A stretch of DNA of 44,598 nt from Bacteroides sp. UBA7333. GTDB lineage: Bacteria > Bacteroidota > Bacteroidia > Bacteroidales > Bacteroidaceae. Positions 25,379 to 33,286 of this stretch are shown here, piece after piece. The DNA lies in contig DKPN01000071.1 in the NCBI GenBank assembly GCA_002471195.1, forward strand, positions 1 to 44,598, read 5' to 3'. Numbering within the stretch: position 1 is the stretch's first letter; each line of letters begins with the position of its first letter. The notes beneath the pieces were generated by a model, which saw only the letters and a list, made by a program, of their open reading frames with translations, searched no databases and had not been told where the DNA came from. The translations under genes were made by a program, and so were the position numbers.

Positions 25379-26947
25379 ATGAATGAGACAATTAATCTGT
25401 CACTCGTCGATTGGTCGCGTGGACAGTTTGCATTAACAGCACTTTATCATTGGATATTTGTGCCTCTAACCTTGGGATTGGCCGTTATTATGGCGATTAT
25501 GGAAACCATATATTATAAAACAGGTAAAGAGGAGTGGAAGCGTACTGCAAAATTCTGGATGAAACTATTTGGTATTAATTTCGCTGTAGGTGTAGCTACC
25601 GGTATCATCCTAGAGTTTCAGTTCGGAACCAATTGGAGTAACTATTCATGGTTTGTAGGCGATATATTTGGCGCTCCCCTTGCGATTGAAGCAATCTTAG
25701 CATTTTTTATGGAAGCTACATTTATTGCGGTCATGTTTTTTGGTTGGACAAAAGTTAGTAAGGGATTTCATCTGGCATCTACATGGCTTACAGGATTAGG
25801 GGCTACGCTTTCGGCATGGTGGATCTTGGTTGCCAATGCATGGATGCAATATCCTGTGGGTATGCGATTTAATCCTGCTACCGCTCGCAACGAAATGGTC
25901 GATTTCTTCGCTGTAGCTTTTTCGCCTATGGCGGTTGGAAAGTTCTTTCATACTGTCTTAAATGGTTGGGTTTTAGGATCTATCTTTGTTGTAGGAGTAA
26001 GTTGCTGGTTTTTATTGAAAAAGCGCAATCAGCAATTTGCTATTTCTAGCATTAAGATAGCAGCCGTGTTTGGTTTGATTTCTACACTGCTGGTGGCTTA
26101 TACAGGCGATCATGAGGGTAAAATGGTAGCACAAAAACAACCTATGAAGTTGGCTGCAATGGAAGCTTATTATTCAGGTGAAAATGGTGCTGGTTTAATT
26201 GCTTTTGGTATTTTAAATCCGAAAAAGAAAGAGTTGAATGATACTATTAATCCTTTTTTATTTAAAATAGAAATACCACAACTGTTATCTCTTTTAGCCG
26301 AACGTAAAATGGATGCATATGTTCCTGGCATTAATAATATTATTGATGGGGGATATACAATGTCTAATGGTACTGTTGCCTTATCGGCCGAGCAGAAAAT
26401 GGAAAAAGGAACAAATGCAATACATGCATTTGATGGCTACAGAAAAGCAATGGCTGTGAATGATACCAAAGCGATGGATAGTACATTGACTGTTTTGGAT
26501 GCTAATGTCAGTTGTTTTGGTTATGGTTATATAAAAGATACAAACGAACTTGTACCTAATATACCCTTGTTGTTTTATACATTCCGTTTGATGGTGTATT
26601 GTGGTGTGTATTTTATATTGTTTTTTCTTTTCGTTATCATTATTGCATTCAAAAAAGACATTGCAAAAAGTCGTTGGTTACAATATGTAGCAATCATAAC
26701 TGTTCCTTTTGGTTATTTAGCAGGTATGGCCGGATGGGTAGTAGCTGAATGTGGTAGACAACCTTGGGCAATATACGATTTATTGCCTACAAGTGCTGCC
26801 ATTTCTCGTTTAGACCCATCCACAGTACGGATTACATTCTTTATATTCTTAATACTGTTTACTGTAATGCTGATTGCAGGAATACGCATTATGATGAATG
26901 CAATTAAAAAGGGTCCTGATACAAATGATGATGGAGATAGTTATTAA
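25379..26947 (+). CDS. cydA: Cytochrome bd quinol oxidase subunit I
   Basis: A 522-residue inner-membrane subunit that oxidises quinol and holds the three haems of cytochrome bd. His24 (LYHWIFVPLT) corresponds to the E. coli haem ligand His19. The segment FFHTVLNGWVLGS has the second conserved His, and FRLMVYCGVYF has the conserved Met ligand. The invariant GRQPW motif is in VVAECGRQPWAIYDLLPTSAA. Multiple membrane helices cover most of the length, with a hydrophilic periplasmic Q-loop region between about 250 and 390. It is followed 18 bp later by cydB. The enzyme gives high-affinity oxygen consumption, typical of anaerobes that tolerate trace oxygen. Confidence 0.96.
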   Translation: MNETINLSLVDWSRGQFALTALYHWIFVPLTLGLAVIMAIMETIYYKTGKEEWKRTAKFWMKLFGINFAVGVATGIILEFQFGTNWSNYSWFVGDIFGAPLAIEAILAFFMEATFIAVMFFGWTKVSKGFHLASTWLTGLGATLSAWWILVANAWMQYPVGMRFNPATARNEMVDFFAVAFSPMAVGKFFHTVLNGWVLGSIFVVGVSCWFLLKKRNQQFAISSIKIAAVFGLISTLLVAYTGDHEGKMVAQKQPMKLAAMEAYYSGENGAGLIAFGILNPKKKELNDTINPFLFKIEIPQLLSLLAERKMDAYVPGINNIIDGGYTMSNGTVALSAEQKMEKGTNAIHAFDGYRKAMAVNDTKAMDSTLTVLDANVSCFGYGYIKDTNELVPNIPLLFYTFRLMVYCGVYFILFFLFVIIIAFKKDIAKSRWLQYVAIITVPFGYLAGMAGWVVAECGRQPWAIYDLLPTSAAISRLDPSTVRITFFIFLILFTVMLIAGIRIMMNAIKKGPDTNDDGDSY

Positions 26948-26965
26948 TTTCTAATATAAATCGAA

Positions 26966-28117
26966 ATGGATAAATATATATTTTTACAAGATTATTGGTG
27001 GTTGGTCATTTCATTATTGGCAGCTTTATTGGTGTTTTTAATGTTTGTACAAGGTGGCAATTCACTATTATATTGCATTGGTAAAACAGATGAACAAAGA
27101 CGCTTATTAGTTAATTCTACCGGACGAAAATGGGAGTTTACTTTTACTACATTGGTCACTTTCGGTGGTGCTACATTTGCTTCTTTTCCATTACTGTATA
27201 GTACCAGTTTTGGAGGTGCATACTGGGCATGGATGATTATTTTGTTTAGTTTTGTTTTACAAGCAGTAAGCTATGAGTTTCAGAATAAATTAGGCAATCT
27301 TTTAGGGAAGAAAACTTATCAAGGCTTCTTAATATTAAATGGGGTTATCGGACCATTTCTTTTGGGTGTAGCAGTAGCTTCATTTTTCACTGGTTCCGAT
27401 TTTATTGTTGATAAATCGAATGTTGGAAACTTATCAATGCCGGTCATTAGTCAATGGGGAAATAACTGGCATGGATTAGATTTATTGGCAAACTTCTGGA
27501 ATTGGATGTTAGGATTAGCAGTGTTCTTTCTAACTAGAATATTGGGAGCATTATACTATATCAATAATATTGATGATAGTGATATCGTGAAACGATCAAG
27601 AAATTCATTAAAACTGAACACACTCTTATTTTTAGTATTCTTCTTGACCTTTGTTATTCATCTAGTTTTGGCTGATGGTTTTGCTGTGAATCCATTGAAT
27701 AATGAGATTTATATGGAACCTTATAAGTATGGTTTGAATTTTATTGAAATGCCGATTGTTTTAATATTGTTTATTATTGGGGTATTATTGGTATTGTTTG
27801 GAATTGTCAGTACTTTAATGAAGGCTAACTTTGATAAAGGAATATGGTTTACCGGAGCTGGAACCGTGTTTGCTGTGTTGGCTCTGTTGCTAATTGCCGG
27901 TTATAACAATACGGCTTGTTATCCCTCTTATGGCAATTTGCAAAGTTCATTGACTATACGCAATTCATCGTCCAGCTTGTTTACATTAGAGGTGATGGCT
28001 TGGGTTACCGTATGGGTGCCGGTTGTTATTGCTTATATTTTTTATACATGGAGAAAAATTGATATACGTAAAATAACTCCCGATGAATTGGATAATAAAG
28101 GGAATGAAGATTATTAA
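26966..28117 (+). CDS. cydB: Cytochrome bd quinol oxidase subunit II
   Basis: A 383-residue multi-pass membrane protein with eight or nine hydrophobic segments. The N-terminal DYWWLVISLLAALLVFLMFVQGG and the fragment GRKWEFTFTTLVTFGGATFA are typical for CydB in this phylum. It forms the heterodimer with CydA and stabilises the haem centre. It is the third gene of the DUF4492-cydA-cydB operon. No terminator hairpin was seen in the 234 bp before ahpC, which is read from its own promoter. The cydDC exporter genes are not in the window. Confidence 0.95.
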   Translation: MDKYIFLQDYWWLVISLLAALLVFLMFVQGGNSLLYCIGKTDEQRRLLVNSTGRKWEFTFTTLVTFGGATFASFPLLYSTSFGGAYWAWMIILFSFVLQAVSYEFQNKLGNLLGKKTYQGFLILNGVIGPFLLGVAVASFFTGSDFIVDKSNVGNLSMPVISQWGNNWHGLDLLANFWNWMLGLAVFFLTRILGALYYINNIDDSDIVKRSRNSLKLNTLLFLVFFLTFVIHLVLADGFAVNPLNNEIYMEPYKYGLNFIEMPIVLILFIIGVLLVLFGIVSTLMKANFDKGIWFTGAGTVFAVLALLLIAGYNNTACYPSYGNLQSSLTIRNSSSSLFTLEVMAWVTVWVPVVIAYIFYTWRKIDIRKITPDELDNKGNEDY

Positions 28118-28251
28118 AAGAGTAAGGAATAAACGATTTTACTAGATTATAAAATAAAAATAAAGTTAAATATTAAATGTAGTATACTGTTTTATTCGAT
28201 GTTAAGTGTCATGTAATTAGATTTATACATGGTTATTTATAATTTGATGGA

Positions 28252-28290
28252 ATATTTATTAAATGCAAATGATTTGCATTTAATAAATAT
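28252..28290. promoter_or_regulatory. 39-bp perfect palindrome, probable Fur/PerR operator of ahpCF
   Basis: Two 19-bp arms (28252-28270 and 28272-28290) are exact reverse complements around one central G. The core TGCAAATGATTTGCA (28264-28278) has the 7-1-7 geometry of Fur-family boxes. The right arm contains the -33 TTG of the ahpC promoter, so a bound repressor would block RNA polymerase. The Fur-family gene at 30556 is the obvious candidate ligand. Confidence 0.75.
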
Positions 28291-28304
28291 CCTATCTATC
28301 TTTG
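28274..28304 (+). promoter_or_regulatory. Promoter of ahpCF (Bacteroidetes primary sigma type)
   Basis: TTG at 28274-28276, a 20-bp spacer and TATCTTTG at 28297-28304 fit the TTG/TAnnTTTG consensus fully. The start site is expected near 28311, giving a leader of about 41 nt. The -33 part is inside the palindrome. Confidence 0.75.
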
Positions 28305-28351
28305 TGACATCAAATTATTATTAAAAGTTTAATCAAAAAAATATTAGAATT

Positions 28352-28915
28352 ATGTCATTAATAGGTAAAGAAATAATCGATTTTAAAGTACAATCATTTC
28401 AAAATGGTGAGTTTAAAGAAGTAGATAAAAATAGTGTATTAGGAAAATGGTCAATTTTCTTTTTCTATCCAGCCGATTTTACATTTGTTTGTCCTACCGA
28501 ACTAGAAGATTTAGCAAATAAATATGCAGAGTTTGAAAATGCAAACTGTGAAATCTATGCAATATCTTGCGATACTCATTTTGTACATAAGGCTTGGCAC
28601 GATACTTCTGCAACAATTAAAAAAGTGAAATACCCGATGTTGGCTGATCCTACTGCAGTATTGGCAAGAGGTTTTGATGTAATGATAGAAGAAGTAGGTT
28701 TATCAGAAAGGGGAACATTTATTGTTAATCCTGATGGTAAAATTGTAGCATACGAAGTAGTAAGTGGAAATATTGGTCGTAATGCCGATGAATTATTCCG
28801 TCGTCTGCAAGCTTTACAGTTTGTAGCTGAACATGGCGATCAAGTATGCCCGGCTAAATGGCAACCTGGAAGTGAGACTTTGAAACCAAGTTTAGATCTT
28901 GTTGGTGCTATTTAA
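28352..28915 (+). CDS. ahpC: Alkyl hydroperoxide reductase subunit C (2-Cys peroxiredoxin)
   Basis: A 187-residue typical 2-Cys peroxiredoxin that reduces hydrogen peroxide and organic hydroperoxides. The peroxidatic Cys47 is in FTFVCPTE, and the resolving Cys166 is in VCPAKWQPG at the C-terminus; both positions match the E. coli AhpC layout. It is separated by only 3 bp from ahpF, which recycles it with NADH. Its promoter overlaps a long palindrome, so peroxide- or metal-responsive repression is likely. It is probably a major peroxide scavenger of this anaerobe, acting in the cytoplasm. Confidence 0.97.
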   Translation: MSLIGKEIIDFKVQSFQNGEFKEVDKNSVLGKWSIFFFYPADFTFVCPTELEDLANKYAEFENANCEIYAISCDTHFVHKAWHDTSATIKKVKYPMLADPTAVLARGFDVMIEEVGLSERGTFIVNPDGKIVAYEVVSGNIGRNADELFRRLQALQFVAEHGDQVCPAKWQPGSETLKPSLDLVGAI

Positions 28916-28918
28916 TTT

Positions 28919-30472
28919 ATGCTAGACGCTACAATTAAACAACAATTAAAGAGTGTTTTTACCGTAATTGAAGGTGAATATAAACTGGTAGCACACGTTG
29001 CTACCAGTCATTCTTTTTATGAAGAGGTAATAAATATTCTTACTGATGTAGTTGAATGCTCTTCACGCTTACATCTTGAATGTATAGATAATGAGGACTT
29101 TGAAATCTATCTAGAGCGTATGGATGGTTTTAAAAGTTCATTTACCTTTAAAGCTGTACCTACAGGTCATGAGTTTTCATCTCTTATCATCGCCATTCTC
29201 AATTTCGATGGCAAAGGTAAGAATATCCCGGACGATATTTTTGTTCAGAAAGTAAAATCATTAAGAGGCTTTCACACCATAAAGTCTTTTATATCACTTA
29301 CTTGTACAAATTGTCCAGAGGTTGTTCAGTCGTTAAATTTAATATCAATATTGAATCCTAATATTCATCATGAAATAATTGACGGCGCTTTACATACTCA
29401 AGAAGCCGATGAACTGTCTGTTCAGGCTGTACCTTCTGTTTTTTATAATGGCAATTTAATACATGTTGGAAAAGCAACATTTGGTGTTTTGCTAGAAAAG
29501 TTAGAGCAACTCTTTGGAATGGATGATGTTGAAGTGAAAACTCAAGTTCTAAATTATGATGTTGTGGTTATTGGTGGTGGACCTGCTGGTACTACATCTG
29601 CAATATATTCTGCACGAAAAGGGCTTAAGGTAGCTGTTGTTGCCGATAGAATAGGTGGTCAGACTAAGGATACAGTAGGAATTGAGAATTTTATTGGTAC
29701 ACCCTATCTAACTGGAAGTGATTTGACTGGGAAATTCGTTCAACATATGTCTGAATATCCCATAAAATTATTAGAAAATAGAACAGTGAAATCAATATCT
29801 CGTACTGATGGAGGATATTTTCTTGAACTACAATCAAGTGAACGCTTATTTGCGCAGGCTGTAATTGTTGCAACCGGTGCTAGTTGGCGACGACTAAATA
29901 TAAAAGGTGAAAATGATTATATAGGTAAAGGCGTTGCCTTTTGTCCTCATTGTGATGGTCCTTTTTATAAAGATAAAGAGGTAGCGGTCATTGGCGGAGG
30001 AAATTCAGGTATTGAAGCAGCCTTAGATTTAGCAAATATATGTTCAAAAGTAACGGTGATAGAATATCTTGATACATTAAAAGCTGATAGTGTTTTGCAA
30101 AATGCGGCTAAAAATAATTCTAAAATAAATATTATCACTTATCAAGAGGTCGTTGAAGTTGTAGGTGACGATAAAAAAGTAATAGGTTTAAAAATCCGTG
30201 ATAGGAACAACGATAACGAACGTTTCATTGAGTTATCAGCTGTGTTTGTACAAATAGGTTTGGTGCCCAATAGTTCTTTATTTAAAGATATATTAGCAAT
30301 AAATGATCGAGGTGAAATAATAGTTGATAATAATTGTAGAACGAATGTAACTGGAATATATGCTGCCGGTGATGTTACAACGGTGCCTTTTAAACAAATA
30401 ATAATTGCAATGGGAGAAGGTGCTAAAGCAAGTCTTTCGGCATTCGAAGATCGTCTAGCAGACAAGCTTTAG
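28919..30472 (+). CDS. ahpF: Alkyl hydroperoxide reductase subunit F
   Basis: A 517-residue flavoprotein disulphide reductase that passes electrons from NADH to AhpC. The N-terminal tandem thioredoxin-fold domain carries the CxxC at Cys129-Cys132 (CTNCPE). The FAD-binding Rossmann motif VVVIGGGPAGTTSA starts near 215. The thioredoxin-reductase-type active site is CPHC at Cys342-Cys345, and the NAD-binding motif VIGGGNSGIEAALD follows. AAGDVTTVPFKQIIIAMGEGAKA near the C-terminus is the second FAD contact. All redox centres are intact and length is normal. It is co-transcribed with ahpC. A Fur-family regulator follows 83 bp downstream with no terminator seen between. Confidence 0.96.
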   Translation: MLDATIKQQLKSVFTVIEGEYKLVAHVATSHSFYEEVINILTDVVECSSRLHLECIDNEDFEIYLERMDGFKSSFTFKAVPTGHEFSSLIIAILNFDGKGKNIPDDIFVQKVKSLRGFHTIKSFISLTCTNCPEVVQSLNLISILNPNIHHEIIDGALHTQEADELSVQAVPSVFYNGNLIHVGKATFGVLLEKLEQLFGMDDVEVKTQVLNYDVVVIGGGPAGTTSAIYSARKGLKVAVVADRIGGQTKDTVGIENFIGTPYLTGSDLTGKFVQHMSEYPIKLLENRTVKSISRTDGGYFLELQSSERLFAQAVIVATGASWRRLNIKGENDYIGKGVAFCPHCDGPFYKDKEVAVIGGGNSGIEAALDLANICSKVTVIEYLDTLKADSVLQNAAKNNSKINIITYQEVVEVVGDDKKVIGLKIRDRNNDNERFIELSAVFVQIGLVPNSSLFKDILAINDRGEIIVDNNCRTNVTGIYAAGDVTTVPFKQIIIAMGEGAKASLSAFEDRLADKL

Positions 30473-30555
30473 ATGTTATATATCGATAAAAAAATAGAGA
30501 ATAATTGTTCATTTGCTATGTTGTTTGTTTTTTTGTAAACCTTTAATATATAATA

Positions 30556-30957
30556 ATGGAAATTAGAGAGACGTTTAAAAATATTGGTTTAAAAATAACA
30601 CCGCAGCGTAGAGCTATATATGAAGTTTTATGCGAGTTGAAGCATTGTTCAATTGATGATGTAATTTCTCGTATTCGTGATTCGCATCCTGACGTTACTA
30701 TATCAACTGTATATCGTATTATGGATTCTTTTTATGAATCTGGTTTAATTACAAAATTCATAAACCCACAGGGAAAAACAATATTCGATATTACTTCGCG
30801 CGATCACTATCATATTCATACAGCAAATGGATATTTAGATATTGATGATAAACAACTTTCCGAGTTAATTCGAAGAAGAATAAGTTCGAAAATACCAGAA
30901 GGTGAAGAATTAGATAAAATATCGATTCAGATAACAACGAAACCAATCACGGAATAG
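30556..30957 (+). CDS. Fur/PerR-family transcriptional regulator lacking the Cys4 zinc site
   Basis: A 133-residue Fur-superfamily repressor. The N-terminal winged helix has the family pattern GLKITPQRRAIYEVL and the recognition segment TISTVYRIMDSF (about 48-59). The regulatory metal site of PerR appears kept: His30, Asp78, His84 and His86 align with PerR His37, Asp85, His91 and His93 (compare FDITSRDHYH with the PerR FDFVTSDHYH). The two C-terminal CxxC pairs that bind structural zinc in PerR are absent; the ENCGK position reads TANGY, and the only cysteines are Cys26 and Cys31. Position after ahpCF, and the Fur-like palindrome at the ahpC promoter, suggest a peroxide-sensing repressor of ahpCF. 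The annotation as PerR is inference. Confidence 0.85.
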   Translation: MEIRETFKNIGLKITPQRRAIYEVLCELKHCSIDDVISRIRDSHPDVTISTVYRIMDSFYESGLITKFINPQGKTIFDITSRDHYHIHTANGYLDIDDKQLSELIRRRISSKIPEGEELDKISIQITTKPITE

Positions 30958-30965
30958 TTGCAAGT

Positions 30966-31008
30966 AATAAGCGGAGTGAAATAAGTAATATATTTCACTC
31001 CGCTTATT
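30966..31008. terminator. Bidirectional terminator, Fur-family gene / dehydrogenase
   Basis: A perfect 18-bp stem, 30966-30983 with 30991-31008, and a 7-nt loop, with AT-rich flanks on both sides. It fills the gap between two convergent genes. Confidence 0.85.
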
Positions 31009-31011
31009 TAA

Positions 31012-31968
31012 TTATATGGCTATATTATTTTCGGGTTTGCCATTTAAATATGATTTAATGTTATTCACCATAATATTCATTAATCGTTCGCGCGATGCTG
31101 AGGTGGCCCATGCAATATGTGGTGTAATAAAACAGTTGCGCGCCGTTAATAATGGATTGTCTGCTAGTGGTGGTTCTGTTGATAATACATCAACACCTGC
31201 TGCATATATGTTTTTATTATTTAAAGCATCGGCCAAGTCTTGTTCATTAATAAGTTGCCCTCTGCCTGTATTAATAATAATAGCATTTGGTTTCATTAAT
31301 GATAATCTTTTAGCATTGACTATTTCTCGTGTTGTTTCAGTTAATGGGCAATGAAGACTTACAATATCACATTCACGGAATATTTGGTCTAGTTCCATTT
31401 TCTTAATTTCGGGTGGCAATTGCAAGCGCGACTTTGAAGTATATGCCCAAACTTTCATTCCAAATCCTAAAGCGATACGAGCCGTGTTGTAACCTGTTTG
31501 TCCCAAACTAATTAGCCCTATTTTTTTACCTAATAGTTCAATTAATGGCGTATCATAAAAGCAAAAATCCGGACTTTTTGTCCATTTGTCATTGTGTACC
31601 TCATCCGAATAATGCTTCACTTGCTGTGTGATGTTAAGAATATGAGCAAAAACCATTTGTCCGACCGAAGGTGTACTATATGCAGGAATATTGGTCACAA
31701 TGATATTATATTCTTTTGCAGCTAATATATCTATATTATTATAACCGGTTGCTAATACTCCGATATACTTTAAATTCTCTAGCTTTGATATATGTTCTTT
31801 AGTTATCAAAACCTTATTGGTAAGAATGATCTCAGCATCTTTAGCTCGGTCTATAATTTGTTCTGGTAAAGTACGATCATAAATATCACAATCGCCTAAA
31901 GCTTTTAAATTATCCCATGATAAGTCACCGGGGTTTACTGTATAAGCATCTAATACTACAATCTTCAT
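31012..31968 (-). CDS. D-2-hydroxyacid dehydrogenase (glycerate/hydroxypyruvate type)
   Basis: A 318-residue NAD(P)-dependent dehydrogenase of the D-isomer-specific 2-hydroxyacid family. The catalytic triad is in place: Arg236 in NTGRGQL, Glu265 in STEPPL and His284 in TPHIAW. The nucleotide-binding fold is at 150-175. Its glycine motif reads SLGQTG at 154-159, with Ser in place of the first Gly of GxGxxG. Best matches by pattern are bacterial glycerate dehydrogenases (hydroxypyruvate reductases), but the exact substrate is uncertain. It lies 36 bp downstream of rarA on the same strand and is probably the last gene of that operon. The C-terminus runs into the shared terminator. Confidence 0.88.
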   Translation of the reverse strand: MKIVVLDAYTVNPGDLSWDNLKALGDCDIYDRTLPEQIIDRAKDAEIILTNKVLITKEHISKLENLKYIGVLATGYNNIDILAAKEYNIIVTNIPAYSTPSVGQMVFAHILNITQQVKHYSDEVHNDKWTKSPDFCFYDTPLIELLGKKIGLISLGQTGYNTARIALGFGMKVWAYTSKSRLQLPPEIKKMELDQIFRECDIVSLHCPLTETTREIVNAKRLSLMKPNAIIINTGRGQLINEQDLADALNNKNIYAAGVDVLSTEPPLADNPLLTARNCFITPHIAWATSASRERLMNIMVNNIKSYLNGKPENNIAI

Positions 31969-32004
31969 AAATGATTAGTGTTTAAGTGAAACTTGTTTTG
32001 ACTT

Positions 32005-33276
32005 TTATTTATTAAATCGATTTCCCCATAGCGTTTGGAGTCTATCTAAATGATTTTGTTCTGCGCTATTTTGTTGAGGTATCCAAATTCTTTTATCTTT
32101 TATTTTATCGGGCAAAAATTGTTGATTTACAAAGTTTCCGTTATAATTATGAGCATACTTATAATCTTGCCCATAACCTAATTGTTTCATTAATTTCGTT
32201 GGAGCATTTCGAAGATGAAGAGGTACTGGTAGATTTCCCGTTTCTTTTACTAATGCAATAGCTTCATCGATGGCTTTATATGCTGAGTTACTTTTAGGAC
32301 TATTTGCCAAGTAAAGAGTTACTTCCGATAATATGATTCGTCCTTCCGGCCATCCAACTTTCATTACAGAATCAAAACATGTATTTGCCAATAATAATGC
32401 ATTAGGATTGGCTAAGCCAATATCTTCGGCCGCAAGGATGACTAAGCGTCTTGCTATAAAAGAAGGGTCTTCTCCTCCTTCTACCATTCTTGCCAACCAA
32501 TATATAGCCCCATCAGGATCGCTTCCTCTAATTGATTTAATAAATGCTGAGATAATGTCATAATGCATCTCACCATCCTTGTCGTATGCCAGAGGGTTTT
32601 GTTGTAACCTTTCGGTTACTAAAGCATCGGTGATTGTAATATGTTTTTCATTCTCAGCAGATACAACCAACTCTAATATATTCAGCAGTTTACGTGCATC
32701 ACCTCCGGAATATCTCAATATTGCATCAGTCTCTTTCAGAGTAATATCATGTTCTTTCATTACCGAATCAGTTGCAATAGCTCGGTTTAATAGTTCTAAT
32801 AAATCTTCTTGTTCAAGTGATTTTAAAACGTATAATTGACACCTTGACAGCAAAGGCCTAATAACTTCGAATGATGGGTTTTCGGTAGTTGCACCTATCA
32901 AAGTTACTGTTCCGTTCTCGACAGCTCCAAGCAGAGAATCTTGTTGAGATTTGCTGAAACGATGAATTTCGTCAATAAATAGAATAGGACTCGCTTGCGA
33001 AAAAAAACGATTACTTTTTGCTCGTTCGATAACATCGCGGACATCTTTTACACCTGATGTTACAGCACTTAATGTATAAAAAGGTGTTTCCAATTTATTT
33101 GCAATGATTTGTGCAAGAGTTGTTTTTCCAACACCTGGTGGTCCCCATAATATAAATGAAGATATACGTGTTCCTTCAATCATTTTTCGAAGGACTGCAT
33201 TTGGACCAATTAAATGCTTTTGACCAATAAAATCATCTAATTTTTTAGGTCTAAGTCTTTCTGCTAGTGGTTGCAT
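32005..33276 (-). CDS. rarA: Replication-associated recombination protein A (AAA+ ATPase)
   Basis: A 423-residue clamp-loader-like ATPase of the RarA/MgsA/WRNIP1 family, acting at stalled replication forks. The N-terminus PLAERLRPKKLDDFIGQKHL is diagnostic. Walker A is GPPGVGKT at 45-52 and Walker B is ILFIDEIHRF near 97-106. The sensor-1 stretch is GATTENPSFE, and the arginine finger is likely in RPLLSRCQLY. The C-terminal tetramerisation domain has AIYWLARMVEGGEDPSFIARRL. Length is normal. It starts 10 bp after the DUF5686 gene, an unusual partner, with no functional link visible. Confidence 0.95.
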   Translation of the reverse strand: MQPLAERLRPKKLDDFIGQKHLIGPNAVLRKMIEGTRISSFILWGPPGVGKTTLAQIIANKLETPFYTLSAVTSGVKDVRDVIERAKSNRFFSQASPILFIDEIHRFSKSQQDSLLGAVENGTVTLIGATTENPSFEVIRPLLSRCQLYVLKSLEQEDLLELLNRAIATDSVMKEHDITLKETDAILRYSGGDARKLLNILELVVSAENEKHITITDALVTERLQQNPLAYDKDGEMHYDIISAFIKSIRGSDPDGAIYWLARMVEGGEDPSFIARRLVILAAEDIGLANPNALLLANTCFDSVMKVGWPEGRIILSEVTLYLANSPKSNSAYKAIDEAIALVKETGNLPVPLHLRNAPTKLMKQLGYGQDYKYAHNYNGNFVNQQFLPDKIKDKRIWIPQQNSAEQNHLDRLQTLWGNRFNK

Positions 33277-33286
33277 AATATATTAA

